Below, in pieces: positions 26,030 to 35,275 of a stretch of 64,000 nucleotides of DNA. Below the pieces are notes generated by a model. The model saw nothing but the letters and a program-made list of their open reading frames with translations. It made no database searches and had not been told where the DNA came from. The DNA comes from JANSYA01 sp965243385 (lineage in GTDB: Bacteria; Spirochaetota; Leptospiria; Leptospirales; Leptonemataceae): positions 4,030,001 through 4,094,000 of the forward strand of contig CBDEUV010000002.1 in the NCBI GenBank assembly GCA_965243385.1, read 5' to 3'. Both the position numbers and the translations under genes were made by a program. How positions within the stretch are numbered: the stretch's first letter is position 1; every line of letters starts with the position of its first letter.

Positions 26030-26863
26030 TCAATTTGTTTTGCGCGCGCCGACGAATTCCTGAACTTCCAGCGCCAGCCGCCGGGGCTCCTCAAGCGGTA
26101 CCCAATGTCCGCAGTCTTTCAGCAGGCGGACGTCTCCCGTTCCGAATCGATGAGCGAATTCCTTTTCGATGAAGGGGTCGCGTGTGCCCCACAGAACGCG
26201 CACGGGAATATCAGCCGCCAGCTGAAGATAACGGCGCTCCCAATCGTAAAAATCCTCAGGGTCGCAGGCGCGATAGAGTTCCAGGATCATTCGCCGCACC
26301 GAGATCGTATAGTGATGATAGATTTCGTGAATCGTCGTACGATCAAGCTTGCGCGATCCGAGTCGCAGAATGATTTCAAAGAGCGGCCGGGTCATCAGGC
26401 GCATCGCAATTTCGCCCAGCAGCGGCGTTCGCCAGAGGCGCGCGAAGAAGTGCCAGCGATAGTCGGGAAAAAAGAGCGTGTTGGTAATCAGAATCCGTTT
26501 CACGCGCTTCGGATAGGCTGCCGCAAACGCGAGCCCGTAAATGCCGCCGACATCGTGGACGAGCAGATTTACGGGGGAGCGAATCTCAAGGGCGTCGAGG
26601 GTATCGCGCAGAAAATCGGCCAGGCTCTGTTTCTCGAAGTCGAATCCCGGCGGTATTTCCGAGCGTCCGAAACCGGGCAGATCCGGCGCCACGCAGCGAA
26701 TATCTCCCAGGGCCTGTCGCGCGTGTAATTCCGCGAAAAGCGGCGACCACAAGCGGGACGAGTCAGGATTGCCGTGCAGACAGAGCACGGTTTCGCCTTC
26801 GCCGCACGCGCGAATGAATATCGACGCCCCTTGAATCGTATGTGAAGTCCACGTGTCGAGCAT
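26030..26863 (-). CDS. Alpha/beta hydrolase, haloalkane dehalogenase/epoxide hydrolase type
   Basis: 277 residues. The oxyanion motif is HGNPDS. The nucleophile elbow LLVHDVGG carries Asp (D104), not Ser, as in haloalkane dehalogenases and epoxide hydrolases. A likely acid is Asp in LWGTRDPF and the catalytic His lies in DCGHWVPLEEP. A cap domain lies between. The substrate is unknown. It stands between alternate glmU and glmS, separated from glmS by a structured gap. Confidence 0.85.
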   Translation of the reverse strand: MLDTWTSHTIQGASIFIRACGEGETVLCLHGNPDSSRLWSPLFAELHARQALGDIRCVAPDLPGFGRSEIPPGFDFEKQSLADFLRDTLDALEIRSPVNLLVHDVGGIYGLAFAAAYPKRVKRILITNTLFFPDYRWHFFARLWRTPLLGEIAMRLMTRPLFEIILRLGSRKLDRTTIHEIYHHYTISVRRMILELYRACDPEDFYDWERRYLQLAADIPVRVLWGTRDPFIEKEFAHRFGTGDVRLLKDCGHWVPLEEPRRLALEVQEFVGARKTN

Positions 26864-26931
26864 CCCGCGATCATAGCCATGCGCGAAAGGACTGTCAATA
26901 TGCCCAAAGGATTAGCCGCCGCCCCGAACAG

Positions 26932-26996
26932 CAGAGTAACCAGCGCCCACCCGCCCCCGTGTGGGAGGTTATTGGTGGCGGGTACCCATTACTCTG
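26932..26996 (-). other. Long imperfect hairpin between glmS and the hydrolase gene
   Basis: CAGAGTAA (26932-26939) faces TTACTCTG (26989-26996). Inside, on the minus strand, CGCCACC can pair with GGTGG-G-CG and CTCCC with GGGGG around an ACAC loop. The result is a 65-nt multi-part stem lying 5' of the hydrolase gene and 3' of glmS. There is no T tract, so it may be an RNA element, processing site or protein-binding dyad. Confidence 0.4.
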
Positions 26997-27131
26997 GCGA
27001 CCGGGCGGCCGCGAAGGGTAGCACGAAAAAATGACTCAGGCAAGCCCGAAAATGTCGCACCCACGTGGTATGCTATGATCGGGCAATTGGGCGCGCGGAA
27101 ATTCAGAGCGACGACCGCGGGTCGGGCGAAA

Positions 27132-28964
27132 TCATTCCACCGTAACGGATTTCGCCAGGTTACGTGGTTGGTCGGGTTCGCAGCCGCGTTCTACCGCCAC
27201 ATAATAAGCCAGTAACTGCAGGGGCAGAACAGCCAGAAGCGGACTCAGAAGCTCCGAACACTTCGGAATCGGAAAGGCGTAGTCCGACATTCCCGGAACA
27301 GTCTCGTCGCCTTCGGTATAGATCGAAATGATCTTCGCCTTGCGCGCGCGGACCTCTTCGATATTCGAAAGCATCTTTTCGTAAATATCGCCCTGCGGCG
27401 CGATGCACACGACCGGCACTTCGTCGGTGATCAGCGCGATCGGTCCGTGCTTGAATTCGCCGCCGGCGTAGCCTGAGGCGTGAATATAGGAAATCTCTTT
27501 GAGTTTGAGCGCGCCCTCTAAGGCCGTGGGATGATTCCAGGAGCGTCCCAGGAATACAAAGTCTTTCGTTTCGCGGAAGTCGGCGGCCCAGGCTTTGATC
27601 TCTTCGTGACGTTCCAGAATTTGCTCCATCATCTCCGGCAGACGACGAACTTCTTCGAATAGTTTCTGGCGTTCCTCTTTGCCCGTCAGCCATTTGATGC
27701 CGCCGACGAAGGTCGCATACAAGAGTAGATGAATTAATTGCGCCGTATACGCTTTCGTAGAGGCGACGCCGATTTCCGGGCCCGCCATCAGGTCGATATA
27801 GGCGTCGGATTCACGTGCGATCGTGGACTGTGCGTTGTTTACGAAAGACAGAACGCGCAAGAATTTCGCTTTCGCCTCGTAGATGCCGGCGATGGTGTCC
27901 GCGGTTTCGCCGGACTGCGAGATCGCGATGACTTTCGTATCGCCCTCGGCGACCGGATTACGATAACGAAACTCCGACGAGAGATCGACTTCAGTGGCGA
28001 CTTTCGTAAAGCGTTCGAGATACATCTTGCCGACCATGCCCGCGTGCCAGGAGGTTCCGGCTGAAGTGATGATCAGTCGACTCAGGCGAATCAGGAAATC
28101 ATTCGAGCCGGCTTTTTCCGGGAAATGCAGTTTGCCGTTGTCGCCGATGCGATGCTGAATAATGCGACGCAGCATGCCCGGTTGCTCGAAAATCTCTTTG
28201 AGCATGAAGTGCTCGTAGCCGCCTTTGTCCAGATCGGCGGCTTTGACTTCAATTTTCTGTAGTTCGAAGGGGACCGGAGCGCGCGTTCCGTTGAAAACGT
28301 GCAGCTCTTCATTGGTAATCCAGCCCCACTGTCCGTTTTCAAAAACGTAGTGTTCCTTGGCGAGCGGTACTACGGCGGGCACGTCGCTGGCCAGAAAAGA
28401 TTCGCCGCCGCCTTTGCCGTAAATCAGCGGGGATCCGTCGCGCGCGAAGAAGATCCGTTCCGGGTCGCCGTCGTGCAACAAAACGAAAGAATAGCGGCCC
28501 TGCAGTCGTTCGGTGGTTTCAAAGACCGCGTCTTCGATGCTCTTGCCTTTGCGCAGATAATCTTCGACGAGATGCGGAATGACTTCGGTATCGGTTTCGG
28601 AATGAAAAACGTGGCCTTCGCGCATTAGCTCGTGGCGTAGTTCGTAATGGTTTTCGATGATGCCGTTGTGTACGACCGCAATGCGTTTGCTCTCATCGAC
28701 GTGCGGGTGGGCGTTCGTGCGATTCGCTTCCCCGTGCGTGGCCCAGCGCGTATGGCCGATGCCCATGCGGCCTTCGACGGGATGATCGCGGAGTAATGAT
28801 TCCAGGGCCTTGATCTTGCCTTTTTCTTTCCGAACGTGGAGTTCGCCCTTGTCGAGTACCGCGACTCCGGCGGAGTCGTAACCACGGTATTCGAGCCGCG
28901 TCAAACCTACCAGTAGCACTGAATCTACAGATTTCGGGCCGATATAGCCTACAATCCCACACAT
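27132..28964 (-). CDS. glmS: Glutamine-fructose-6-phosphate aminotransferase (isomerising)
   Basis: 610 residues, normal length. The N-terminal Ntn-glutaminase begins MCGIVGYIG, with C2 as nucleophile, and has GIGHTRWATHG and EYRGYDSAG. Two SIS domains follow (SQSGETADT and the C-terminal LQLLAYYVAVERGCEPDQPRNLAKSVTVE). It makes glucosamine-6-phosphate from fructose-6-phosphate and glutamine, the first step of the hexosamine pathway; alternate glmU lies downstream. The 272-bp gap upstream is the divergent promoter region with the polyketide cluster. Confidence 0.97.
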   Translation of the reverse strand: MCGIVGYIGPKSVDSVLLVGLTRLEYRGYDSAGVAVLDKGELHVRKEKGKIKALESLLRDHPVEGRMGIGHTRWATHGEANRTNAHPHVDESKRIAVVHNGIIENHYELRHELMREGHVFHSETDTEVIPHLVEDYLRKGKSIEDAVFETTERLQGRYSFVLLHDGDPERIFFARDGSPLIYGKGGGESFLASDVPAVVPLAKEHYVFENGQWGWITNEELHVFNGTRAPVPFELQKIEVKAADLDKGGYEHFMLKEIFEQPGMLRRIIQHRIGDNGKLHFPEKAGSNDFLIRLSRLIITSAGTSWHAGMVGKMYLERFTKVATEVDLSSEFRYRNPVAEGDTKVIAISQSGETADTIAGIYEAKAKFLRVLSFVNNAQSTIARESDAYIDLMAGPEIGVASTKAYTAQLIHLLLYATFVGGIKWLTGKEERQKLFEEVRRLPEMMEQILERHEEIKAWAADFRETKDFVFLGRSWNHPTALEGALKLKEISYIHASGYAGGEFKHGPIALITDEVPVVCIAPQGDIYEKMLSNIEEVRARKAKIISIYTEGDETVPGMSDYAFPIPKCSELLSPLLAVLPLQLLAYYVAVERGCEPDQPRNLAKSVTVE

Positions 28965-29236
28965 ATCCGGCCACGGATTTGCAATATGGAGTTTCCTTCA
29001 AGCTGGAAAGGCCCTGAATTTCCCTCTATGTATATTAAGTGTGACGAAAAGGATACAGTGCAATACGAATCATTTTCGGCTGCAACTACGCAGCCGTCTG
29101 AATCGATTGCGCGCCGACGAAATCCTGTCACGCCCGGCGCGCTGGCGTTTCAAAATAGGTAGTTCCCGAAGCCCGCTTTTGATTCCTTGCATATGCGAGC
29201 CTCTGGTTATCGCCGTCGGTCGTAAGAATTCTCGCC

Positions 29237-30373
29237 ATGCCATCTTTTATCGCAGCCACAGCGACCGCTCTGCCGTCGCACTACTATTCGCAGGACGAAC
29301 TCATCGCGGCCTTTCGGGAGATGTGGGCCGGTCGGCATTATAATCTGGATCGCCTCGAGCAGTTTCATCGCAACGTACTGGTCGGCGGTCGCCATCTTGC
29401 ATTGACGATTCCGGAGTACGCGGAACTGAAAGGTTTCGAGGAATCGAACGCGGCGTGGACGAGGGTGGCGCTGGACCTGGGCGAACGGGTCGTAAACGAT
29501 CTTCTGGAATCCACGGAACTTGCGCCTCGCGAAATTCAGCAACTGGTCTTTACGACGATTACCGGACTGGCCGTTCCGTCGATTGAAGCGCGCTTGATGA
29601 ATCGCATCGATTTCGCGACTTCGCTCAAACGGGTCCCGCTCTTCGGCCTGGGGTGCCTCGCGGGCGCCGCGGGCATCGCGCGACTGCATGATTATCTGGA
29701 AGGGCATCCGACCGAGGCCGGCATTTTGCTCTCGGTCGAACTCTGCTCGTTGACTTTGCAACGAGACGATTTTTCGATTCCCAATATTATCTCAAGCGGT
29801 CTCTTCGGCGACGGCGCGGCGGCCGTGCTGATGACCGGCAGCGAGCATCCTCTGGCGCTTGCTGCCGCAAACTCCCTTTCGCCAGCGGGCGAAAAACCCA
29901 TGCCGGAAGTCGCCGGGATTCCCGTCGGGCGTTTGCCGCAGGTCGTCGATTCGCGCTCGATCTTTTTCCCGGATTCTGAACGGGTGATGGGCTGGGATAT
30001 CGTCGACACCGGCTTTAAGATCGTGCTTTCGTCCGACGTCGCGCCCTTCGCCCGCGAGCACCTGCGACCCGGTCTGGAATCTTTTTTAAGCGAACACGGG
30101 CTCGAGATCGGCGACATCGGAACCTGGGTCGCGCATCCCGGCGGACCGAAAGTCATCGAAGGCATGGCCGAAGGACTGGAGCTCGCCCCGGACGCGCTCG
30201 CCCTCAGTCTGGACAGCCTGGCCCGGGTGGGCAATCTATCTTCCGCATCGGTGTTGTTCGTGCTGCGCGAAACTCTCAAGACGAAAGAACCCGCGCCGGG
30301 CAGCTACGGCATCCTGCTGGCGATGGGCCCGGCCTTTTGCGCGGAAGCCGTATTGTTACGCTGGCCCGGGTAA
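29237..30373 (+). CDS. Type III polyketide synthase (chalcone synthase-like)
   Basis: 378 residues, full length. The catalytic triad is C140 (LFGLGCLAGAAG), H300 (VAHPGGPK) and N333 (VGNLSSASVLF). The family condenses a fatty acyl or aromatic starter with several malonyl-CoA units to give alkylpyrones, alkylresorcylic acids or alkylresorcinols. It is the first gene of a five-gene run with an ICMT-type methyltransferase, ACP, fatty acyl-AMP ligase and flavoprotein. That partner set resembles the Streptomyces griseus srsABC phenolic-lipid operon plus a starter-loading pair. Product chain length is not readable from the sequence. Confidence 0.9.
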   Translation: MPSFIAATATALPSHYYSQDELIAAFREMWAGRHYNLDRLEQFHRNVLVGGRHLALTIPEYAELKGFEESNAAWTRVALDLGERVVNDLLESTELAPREIQQLVFTTITGLAVPSIEARLMNRIDFATSLKRVPLFGLGCLAGAAGIARLHDYLEGHPTEAGILLSVELCSLTLQRDDFSIPNIISSGLFGDGAAAVLMTGSEHPLALAAANSLSPAGEKPMPEVAGIPVGRLPQVVDSRSIFFPDSERVMGWDIVDTGFKIVLSSDVAPFAREHLRPGLESFLSEHGLEIGDIGTWVAHPGGPKVIEGMAEGLELAPDALALSLDSLARVGNLSSASVLFVLRETLKTKEPAPGSYGILLAMGPAFCAEAVLLRWPG

Positions 30374-30404
30374 TCAGCCGAATCGGATCGCAACGAATCA
30401 AAAC

Positions 30405-30989
30405 ATGTTTACAACGACGCAATACATCTTCCTGGCGATCGTCGCGGCGATGATCGTCCAGCGCCTGCTGGAGCTGCGCCATTCAAAGAAAAATGAAGCG
30501 GCCATGCTGGCCCGCGGCGGTCGCGAGCATGCGCCGGGTCATTTTCAGTTTATGAAGCTGGTGCACACGCTGTGGTTCGTCGCCATGCTCGCCGAAGTGT
30601 TTTTATTGGATCGCAGGCTGGAGGCGCGCCTGGAATGGGGCATCGCGATCGGGGCCGTGATTGCCACCGTGGTCGGCCAGCTTCTGCGCTACGCTGCGAT
30701 TCGTACCCTGGGCGAACGCTGGTCCGTGCGGATCATGACCGTGCCCGGTTCGCCCGCCGTGGCGGGCGGGATCTATCGATACGTGCGCCATCCGAACTAC
30801 GTCGGGGTCATTCTGGAAATCGCGGCGGTTCCGTTGATCCACGGCGCCTGGCTGACGGCGATTGTATTTACAATTCTGAACGCGCTGGTGTTATGGATTC
30901 GCATCGGCGCTGAAGAGCGCGCGTTGCGCGAAGAAAGCGGCAGCGACTACGATACGCGTCTGTCGGGCCGCCCTGGATTATTCAGATAA
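30405..30989 (+). CDS. Isoprenylcysteine carboxyl methyltransferase (ICMT)-type membrane methyltransferase
   Basis: 194 residues with four or so transmembrane helices and the ICMT signature GGIYRYVRHPNYVGVILE followed by a C-terminal RIGAEERALREESGSDYD. In bacterial type III PKS operons (srsB, bpsB) this family O-methylates the phenolic lipid. It starts 31 nt after the synthase gene and ends 3 nt before the ACP gene. Confidence 0.88.
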   Translation: MFTTTQYIFLAIVAAMIVQRLLELRHSKKNEAAMLARGGREHAPGHFQFMKLVHTLWFVAMLAEVFLLDRRLEARLEWGIAIGAVIATVVGQLLRYAAIRTLGERWSVRIMTVPGSPAVAGGIYRYVRHPNYVGVILEIAAVPLIHGAWLTAIVFTILNALVLWIRIGAEERALREESGSDYDTRLSGRPGLFR

Positions 30990-30992
30990 ACG

Positions 30993-31247
30993 ATGGAACG
31001 TTCAAAGATCGAGGGAGCCGTAATCGAAGTGCTGCAGACGCACTGTCGGGTGACGAAAGCGATTCGCGCGGAATCCCGGCTGGCCGAAGATCTGGGACTG
31101 GATTCAGTGGGTCTCCTGACGATGGCGGTCGAAGTGGAAAATCATTTTCAGACCGTGCTCGGCGAAGAACCGGAGCATCCCCCGCGCACAGTCGCCGACG
31201 TCGTCGATTTAATTGAACAGCGTCTGGCGGAACGCAAGCTGCAATGA
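30993..31247 (+). CDS. Acyl carrier protein
   Basis: 84 residues. The phosphopantetheine site is S38 in LGLDSVGLLTM, with a typical acidic helix II. Its last codons overlap the start of the fatty acyl-AMP ligase gene by 4 nt, so this is very probably a dedicated carrier loaded by that ligase for the type III PKS. It is not the housekeeping AcpP, since no fatty acid synthase genes are nearby. Confidence 0.9.
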   Translation: MERSKIEGAVIEVLQTHCRVTKAIRAESRLAEDLGLDSVGLLTMAVEVENHFQTVLGEEPEHPPRTVADVVDLIEQRLAERKLQ

Positions 31248-33028
31248 GTCCGACCGTTCCCGATCGAAACGATACCAGCGAATCGCCGGCGCGTACGCTT
31301 CCGGAGGTTCTGCGGCGGGCCGGCGAGGCAGGCGATAGCGGAGTGCACTTCTTTTCGCGCACTGGCGCGGTCGAAAGCCATAGCTACGCGGAGCTCTATC
31401 GCGACGCCGGGATCCTGGCCCGCGTGCTGATCAGCCAGGAGGCGCTGCGACCCGGCGATGCAGTCGCTCTGATCTTTTCTACTTCGTACGATTTTGTGCG
31501 GGCCTTATTTGCGGTGCTGCTGGCGCGCGCGACGCCGACCTGTTTGCCGACGCCGCGTCTGGGGCGCATGGCCGACTATCACGCCGGGAGCGTCGCCATG
31601 CTCGACGCCGCGCGGGTCCGTCTGATTTTAACCGAGTCGAGTCTGCTTAAAAATCTGGCGTCGATCGCCGCCGCCGCGCCGGGCGAGCCGAAGCTGCGCT
31701 CGGTGCCTGAATTGCTCGCGGCGGTTTCCGATGAGCCCGGATCGCATGCGAAAACGAAATCGGATGCCGCTGCGAATAAGAGTGTATTCGAGGGCGCGGG
31801 CGAAGACGAGCTGGCGCTGATTCAGTTCTCAAGCGGCACGACCGTCGCGCCGAAACCGGTCGCGCTTTCGCATCGCAATATTCTGAGCAATACGCGTTCG
31901 ATTCTCGCCAGCTTCCCCGGCGATATTCGCAGTCACAGCGGCTGTTCCTGGTTGCCGTTGCATCACGATATGGGTTTGATCGGCGGTCTGTTCGCCGCGG
32001 TCGTGGCCGAAGGCGATATGACCTTTCTGCGCCCCGAGGATTTTATCGCGCGGCCGGGCAGCTGGCTAAAGGCCCTTAGCCACAGTCGCGCCACAATCTG
32101 TCCCGCTCCGAATTTCGCGCTGCAGATTTGCGTGGATCGGGTACGCGACGAAGAGCTCACGGAACTGGATTTGAGTAACTGGAAGATCGCTCTGATCGGC
32201 GCGGAAACCGTACGCGAAGCGACGCTCGCGCGCTTTCATGAACGTTTCCAGTCCACGGGCTTTCGTTACGAAAGCTTCACGCCCGTCTACGGCCTGGCCG
32301 AGGCGACTCTCGCCGTTACATTCAGCGAGCCGGAGCGAGCGCCGCTCGGAATCGCAATTGACCGCGAAGCGCTCAGCGCCGGCGAGATCGTGAAACCCGC
32401 CGCGGGCGGTTCCGGTGCAGATTTCGTACAGGTCGTGAGCGTGGGGCGTCCGCTGGCCGGAATCGATCTCGAGCTGCGCGATGCCGGCGGTACGGTACTC
32501 GGCGCCGATCGGGTCGGTCGTATATTTGTGCGCGGCGACAGCGTGATGGTCGGGTATTTCGAGCGCCCGGACGCGACCGCGGACGCGATTCAGAAAGGCT
32601 GGCTCGATACCGGCGACCTGGGTTTTATTCACGACGGCGAACTTTTTATCTACGGCCGCGAACGCGACATCATTATACTGAACGGTCGCAATCATGATCC
32701 GCAAACCATCGAATTCGCTCTCGACGCGGTTCCCGGGCTCGATCACGATCGGGCGGCGGCCGTCGCCATTGACCAGCCCGAGCGCGGCACCGAGAGTTTC
32801 GTCGTACTCGTTGAAAAAGAAAAGGGCCAGGCTCCCGGGAGTCTGGCGGATCTTGCCCAGGCGGCGCGCGAATCGATCGTCGGGTCAACGGGACTGATCC
32901 CGGAGACCGTGGCGATCGTCGGCACAGGGCGGCTGCCGCGAACAACCAGCGGAAAAATCAAGCGGGGCGCGTCGCGGACGCAATATCTCGCGGGGGAGCT
33001 GGAGCCCCTTGCCGAGAATCGCCGTTAA
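31244..33028 (+). CDS. Fatty acyl-AMP ligase (FAAL-type)
   Basis: 594 residues of the ANL superfamily. The ATP-binding loop is QFSSGTTVAPKP. WLPLHHDMGLIGG is the FAAL signature. The C-terminal domain has GRERDIIILNGRNH and the catalytic Lys in PRTTSGKIKRG. FAALs activate free fatty acids as acyl-AMP and pass them to an ACP rather than CoA, and an ACP gene overlaps its start. It would supply the acyl starter for the polyketide synthase. Confidence 0.9.
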   Translation: MSPTVPDRNDTSESPARTLPEVLRRAGEAGDSGVHFFSRTGAVESHSYAELYRDAGILARVLISQEALRPGDAVALIFSTSYDFVRALFAVLLARATPTCLPTPRLGRMADYHAGSVAMLDAARVRLILTESSLLKNLASIAAAAPGEPKLRSVPELLAAVSDEPGSHAKTKSDAAANKSVFEGAGEDELALIQFSSGTTVAPKPVALSHRNILSNTRSILASFPGDIRSHSGCSWLPLHHDMGLIGGLFAAVVAEGDMTFLRPEDFIARPGSWLKALSHSRATICPAPNFALQICVDRVRDEELTELDLSNWKIALIGAETVREATLARFHERFQSTGFRYESFTPVYGLAEATLAVTFSEPERAPLGIAIDREALSAGEIVKPAAGGSGADFVQVVSVGRPLAGIDLELRDAGGTVLGADRVGRIFVRGDSVMVGYFERPDATADAIQKGWLDTGDLGFIHDGELFIYGRERDIIILNGRNHDPQTIEFALDAVPGLDHDRAAAVAIDQPERGTESFVVLVEKEKGQAPGSLADLAQAARESIVGSTGLIPETVAIVGTGRLPRTTSGKIKRGASRTQYLAGELEPLAENRR

Positions 33029-33067
33029 GACGATCGTGATAATCGCTCCGCCGGCATTCCATAAATC

Positions 33068-34354
33068 ATGAAAGCCATTCACGAGTACGATGCCGTGATC
33101 GTCGGAGGCGGTCCTGCCGGTCTGGCGGCAGGGATCGCTCTCGCTCGCAGCGGAATACGCGCGCTCCTGGTGGAACGCCGTAAGTTGCCGCACGCGAAAG
33201 TCTGTGGCGAAGGATTGATGCCCGTTGGTCTGCGCGCTCTGGAACGCCTGGGCGTCGATCTCGCGGCAAACAGCGGCGGTCAGGCGTTTCGCGGCATTCG
33301 CTACAGCGATGCTTCCGGCGGCAAATCGGCTCAGGCGTATTTCGCCGAAGGCCCGGGACTCGGCCTGCCGCGCAGAGAGCTCGCCGCGCAGCTCTTCGAA
33401 ACCGCCCGGAGCTATGTGAATGATATTCAGACGGAAACTGAGACCGGTGGAGCGCTTGAAATTCGCGACGAAACCCTGTGTGACCGGGTGCGGCGCGAAG
33501 ACGACGGCTTCTGGACCGTGCGCGCCGGCGAAAGCGTCGTTCGGGCCCGGCTGCTGATCGGAGCGGACGGCGTTCACAGTTCCGTGCGCCGCGCCGTTTC
33601 GCTTGAGCGCGATCTGAAGCGCGGGGATCCGCGGCGCTGGGGCGCTCGCTGGCACTTTCCGATCGCTCCCTGGACTGGAGGTTTCGTCGAGGTGCGCTTG
33701 ATGGGGCTGCTGCCGGGGGTGGAATGTTATATTACGCCGGTGGGTGAACGCGAAACCGGCGTCGCCTTTCTGTGGGATCGGGCTCGCTTCCGCCCGGATG
33801 GCGGCGAAACGCTGCTGGCTTCGCTGCTGGCCGCCTTTCCGGAAGTGCGCCAAAAAATCGCGGGACTCGCTCCACTGCCGGACGGCGGCGCCATCGGACC
33901 GCTGATGCATCGCGCACGTTCGGTGGTGGCGCCGGGAGTCGTTCTATTAGGCGATGCGGCGGGTTATCTGGATGCGGCCACCGGCGAAGGATTGAGCCTG
34001 GCCTTCGAAGAGGTGCTGGCTCTCGAGGCCCGCGTAGCGCCCGTACTCCGGGCCGCGCGAAAATCGCAAGACGCGCAGAACGAAAAGGCGAAGGATGAGC
34101 AGGAACTCGCCCGCGCTCTGCGGTCGTATCGCCGCGATTATCGTCGCATTACGGCGAATTATTTTATCACAACCCGGCTGGTGCTCTGGTTGGGTCGCCG
34201 GCCCGCCTGGATGCGCCGGGTGGTGGCCGGTCTGCGGGCGAGTCCGCGTTTTTTTCAGCACGTACTATCGGTGAATATGGGTACGCGCCGCCCGGCTCTC
34301 GCGCCTCCTTTCGCGCTGTTGCGTTTTATTCGGGGCGTTTTGTTTTCGCGTTGA
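33068..34354 (+). CDS. FAD-dependent monooxygenase / geranylgeranyl reductase-like flavoprotein
   Basis: 428 residues. The N-terminal GGGPAGLAAGIALARSG binds FAD; the DG motif is LIGADGVHSSVRR and the GD motif LLGDAAGYLDAATGEGLSLAF. This family hydroxylates aromatic rings or reduces polyprenyl chains. As last gene of the cluster it fits the SrsC role of hydroxylating an alkylresorcinol to a quinone-type lipid. A basic C-terminal stretch may associate with membrane. Whether it oxidises or reduces is not decided by the motifs. Confidence 0.85.
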   Translation: MKAIHEYDAVIVGGGPAGLAAGIALARSGIRALLVERRKLPHAKVCGEGLMPVGLRALERLGVDLAANSGGQAFRGIRYSDASGGKSAQAYFAEGPGLGLPRRELAAQLFETARSYVNDIQTETETGGALEIRDETLCDRVRREDDGFWTVRAGESVVRARLLIGADGVHSSVRRAVSLERDLKRGDPRRWGARWHFPIAPWTGGFVEVRLMGLLPGVECYITPVGERETGVAFLWDRARFRPDGGETLLASLLAAFPEVRQKIAGLAPLPDGGAIGPLMHRARSVVAPGVVLLGDAAGYLDAATGEGLSLAFEEVLALEARVAPVLRAARKSQDAQNEKAKDEQELARALRSYRRDYRRITANYFITTRLVLWLGRRPAWMRRVVAGLRASPRFFQHVLSVNMGTRRPALAPPFALLRFIRGVLFSR

Positions 34355-34382
34355 TCCGAACGCCGAGCGGGACTTTTTTAAT

Positions 34383-34422
34383 CATCGCATCGCATCGCAT
34401 CGCATCGCATCGCATCGCATCG
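34383..34422. repeat. (CATCG)8 pentanucleotide tandem repeat
   Basis: Eight perfect CATCG units lie between the convergent flavoprotein stop (34354) and the membrane-protein stop (34427). Five-base units shift frames when they slip, but both nearby frames are already closed, so product switching is not evident. Confidence 0.9.
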
Positions 34423-34426
34423 CGTT

Positions 34427-35251
34427 TCAGAAATCCGCGTCGTCCCCGTCCGGGTCCGCGCCGGCATCCCGCCCGTTCTGCGTTTCGTCGTTTTGCGAAT
34501 GCGCTTTCTGGTGCGCGCGTAAATCGACGATGATTTTCAGGAGGACCCATACGCCGGCGACGGTGGCGATGCCCTGGCCTGGAAACAGAAACGCAAAGCC
34601 CGCCAGCGCGAAGGCGCCGAAAATGATCGTCAAATGCATGACGATAATGCGGCCGTAGGGTTTCGCGAATAGATCCATAGCGCCGGTCGTATAAAATTCG
34701 CGCCCGCGGATAAAATGCACGAAAAACGAAACGCCGTGACTGCCGATCAATCCGGCGACACCAATCGCGATCGGGCTGCCGATGATTTGCGAGGCGCCGC
34801 AGACGGCCGCATCCGGACCGCACCCGAGCAATGTCGTGACGCTTTCTGCTCCGATCAAACCGGCCGCGTCGCCTGATACCGAGGCGGCGATGGCCGGCAT
34901 AAAGCTCAGAAAAACCGCGTGACCGGCCATGAAGCCGCCGAAGTGCGCGCAGAAGAACGCCCCCAGCGGAATCATAGCAAAGAGCGCCAGCGGTTGAAAG
35001 ACGCCGCTCTTGCTATGCGAAATCGCGAGCGCCATCGCGATTAGATTCAGCACGCCGATGATCGCGCTTTCCGCCCAGTAGATCCAGAGGATTTCCATGA
35101 CCGACCAATCGAAAAACATCACTCCGAGCAGGGGCAGGAGATTGCCGGCGACCAGTGCCAGGCCGGTGATTTTCGGATTGCGCGAACTGGCGGCCAGGAA
35201 GGGAAAGGCGATGACCAACAGGCGAAAGAGCAAATGCGTGGAACGATTCAT
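34427..35251 (-). CDS. DUF6498-type integral membrane protein
   Basis: 274 residues with about six to seven transmembrane helices. The block FDWSVMEILWIYWAESAIIGVLNLIAM resembles the conserved WxxYWxE segment of DUF6498 proteins. A hydrophilic Asp/Gly-rich C-terminus follows. The function of the family is not known. It is followed on the same strand by no gene; the (CATCG)8 repeat starts 4 nt past its stop. Confidence 0.7.
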   Translation of the reverse strand: MNRSTHLLFRLLVIAFPFLAASSRNPKITGLALVAGNLLPLLGVMFFDWSVMEILWIYWAESAIIGVLNLIAMALAISHSKSGVFQPLALFAMIPLGAFFCAHFGGFMAGHAVFLSFMPAIAASVSGDAAGLIGAESVTTLLGCGPDAAVCGASQIIGSPIAIGVAGLIGSHGVSFFVHFIRGREFYTTGAMDLFAKPYGRIIVMHLTIIFGAFALAGFAFLFPGQGIATVAGVWVLLKIIVDLRAHQKAHSQNDETQNGRDAGADPDGDDADF

Positions 35252-35275
35252 ATAATTCGATTTCCCGGAAAATAC

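Noticed and set aside
28965..29236. glmS ribozyme or leader
   Set aside because: No glmS-ribozyme core seen; it looks like an ordinary divergent promoter gap.
32885..33910. 341-codon minus-strand frame across the ligase-flavoprotein junction
   Set aside because: Both overlapping plus-strand genes have clear ANL and FAD motifs.
34326..34823. Frame reading through the CATCG repeat as DAMRC units
   Set aside because: It is out of frame with the DUF6498 membrane protein and adds only a repeat-derived tail.
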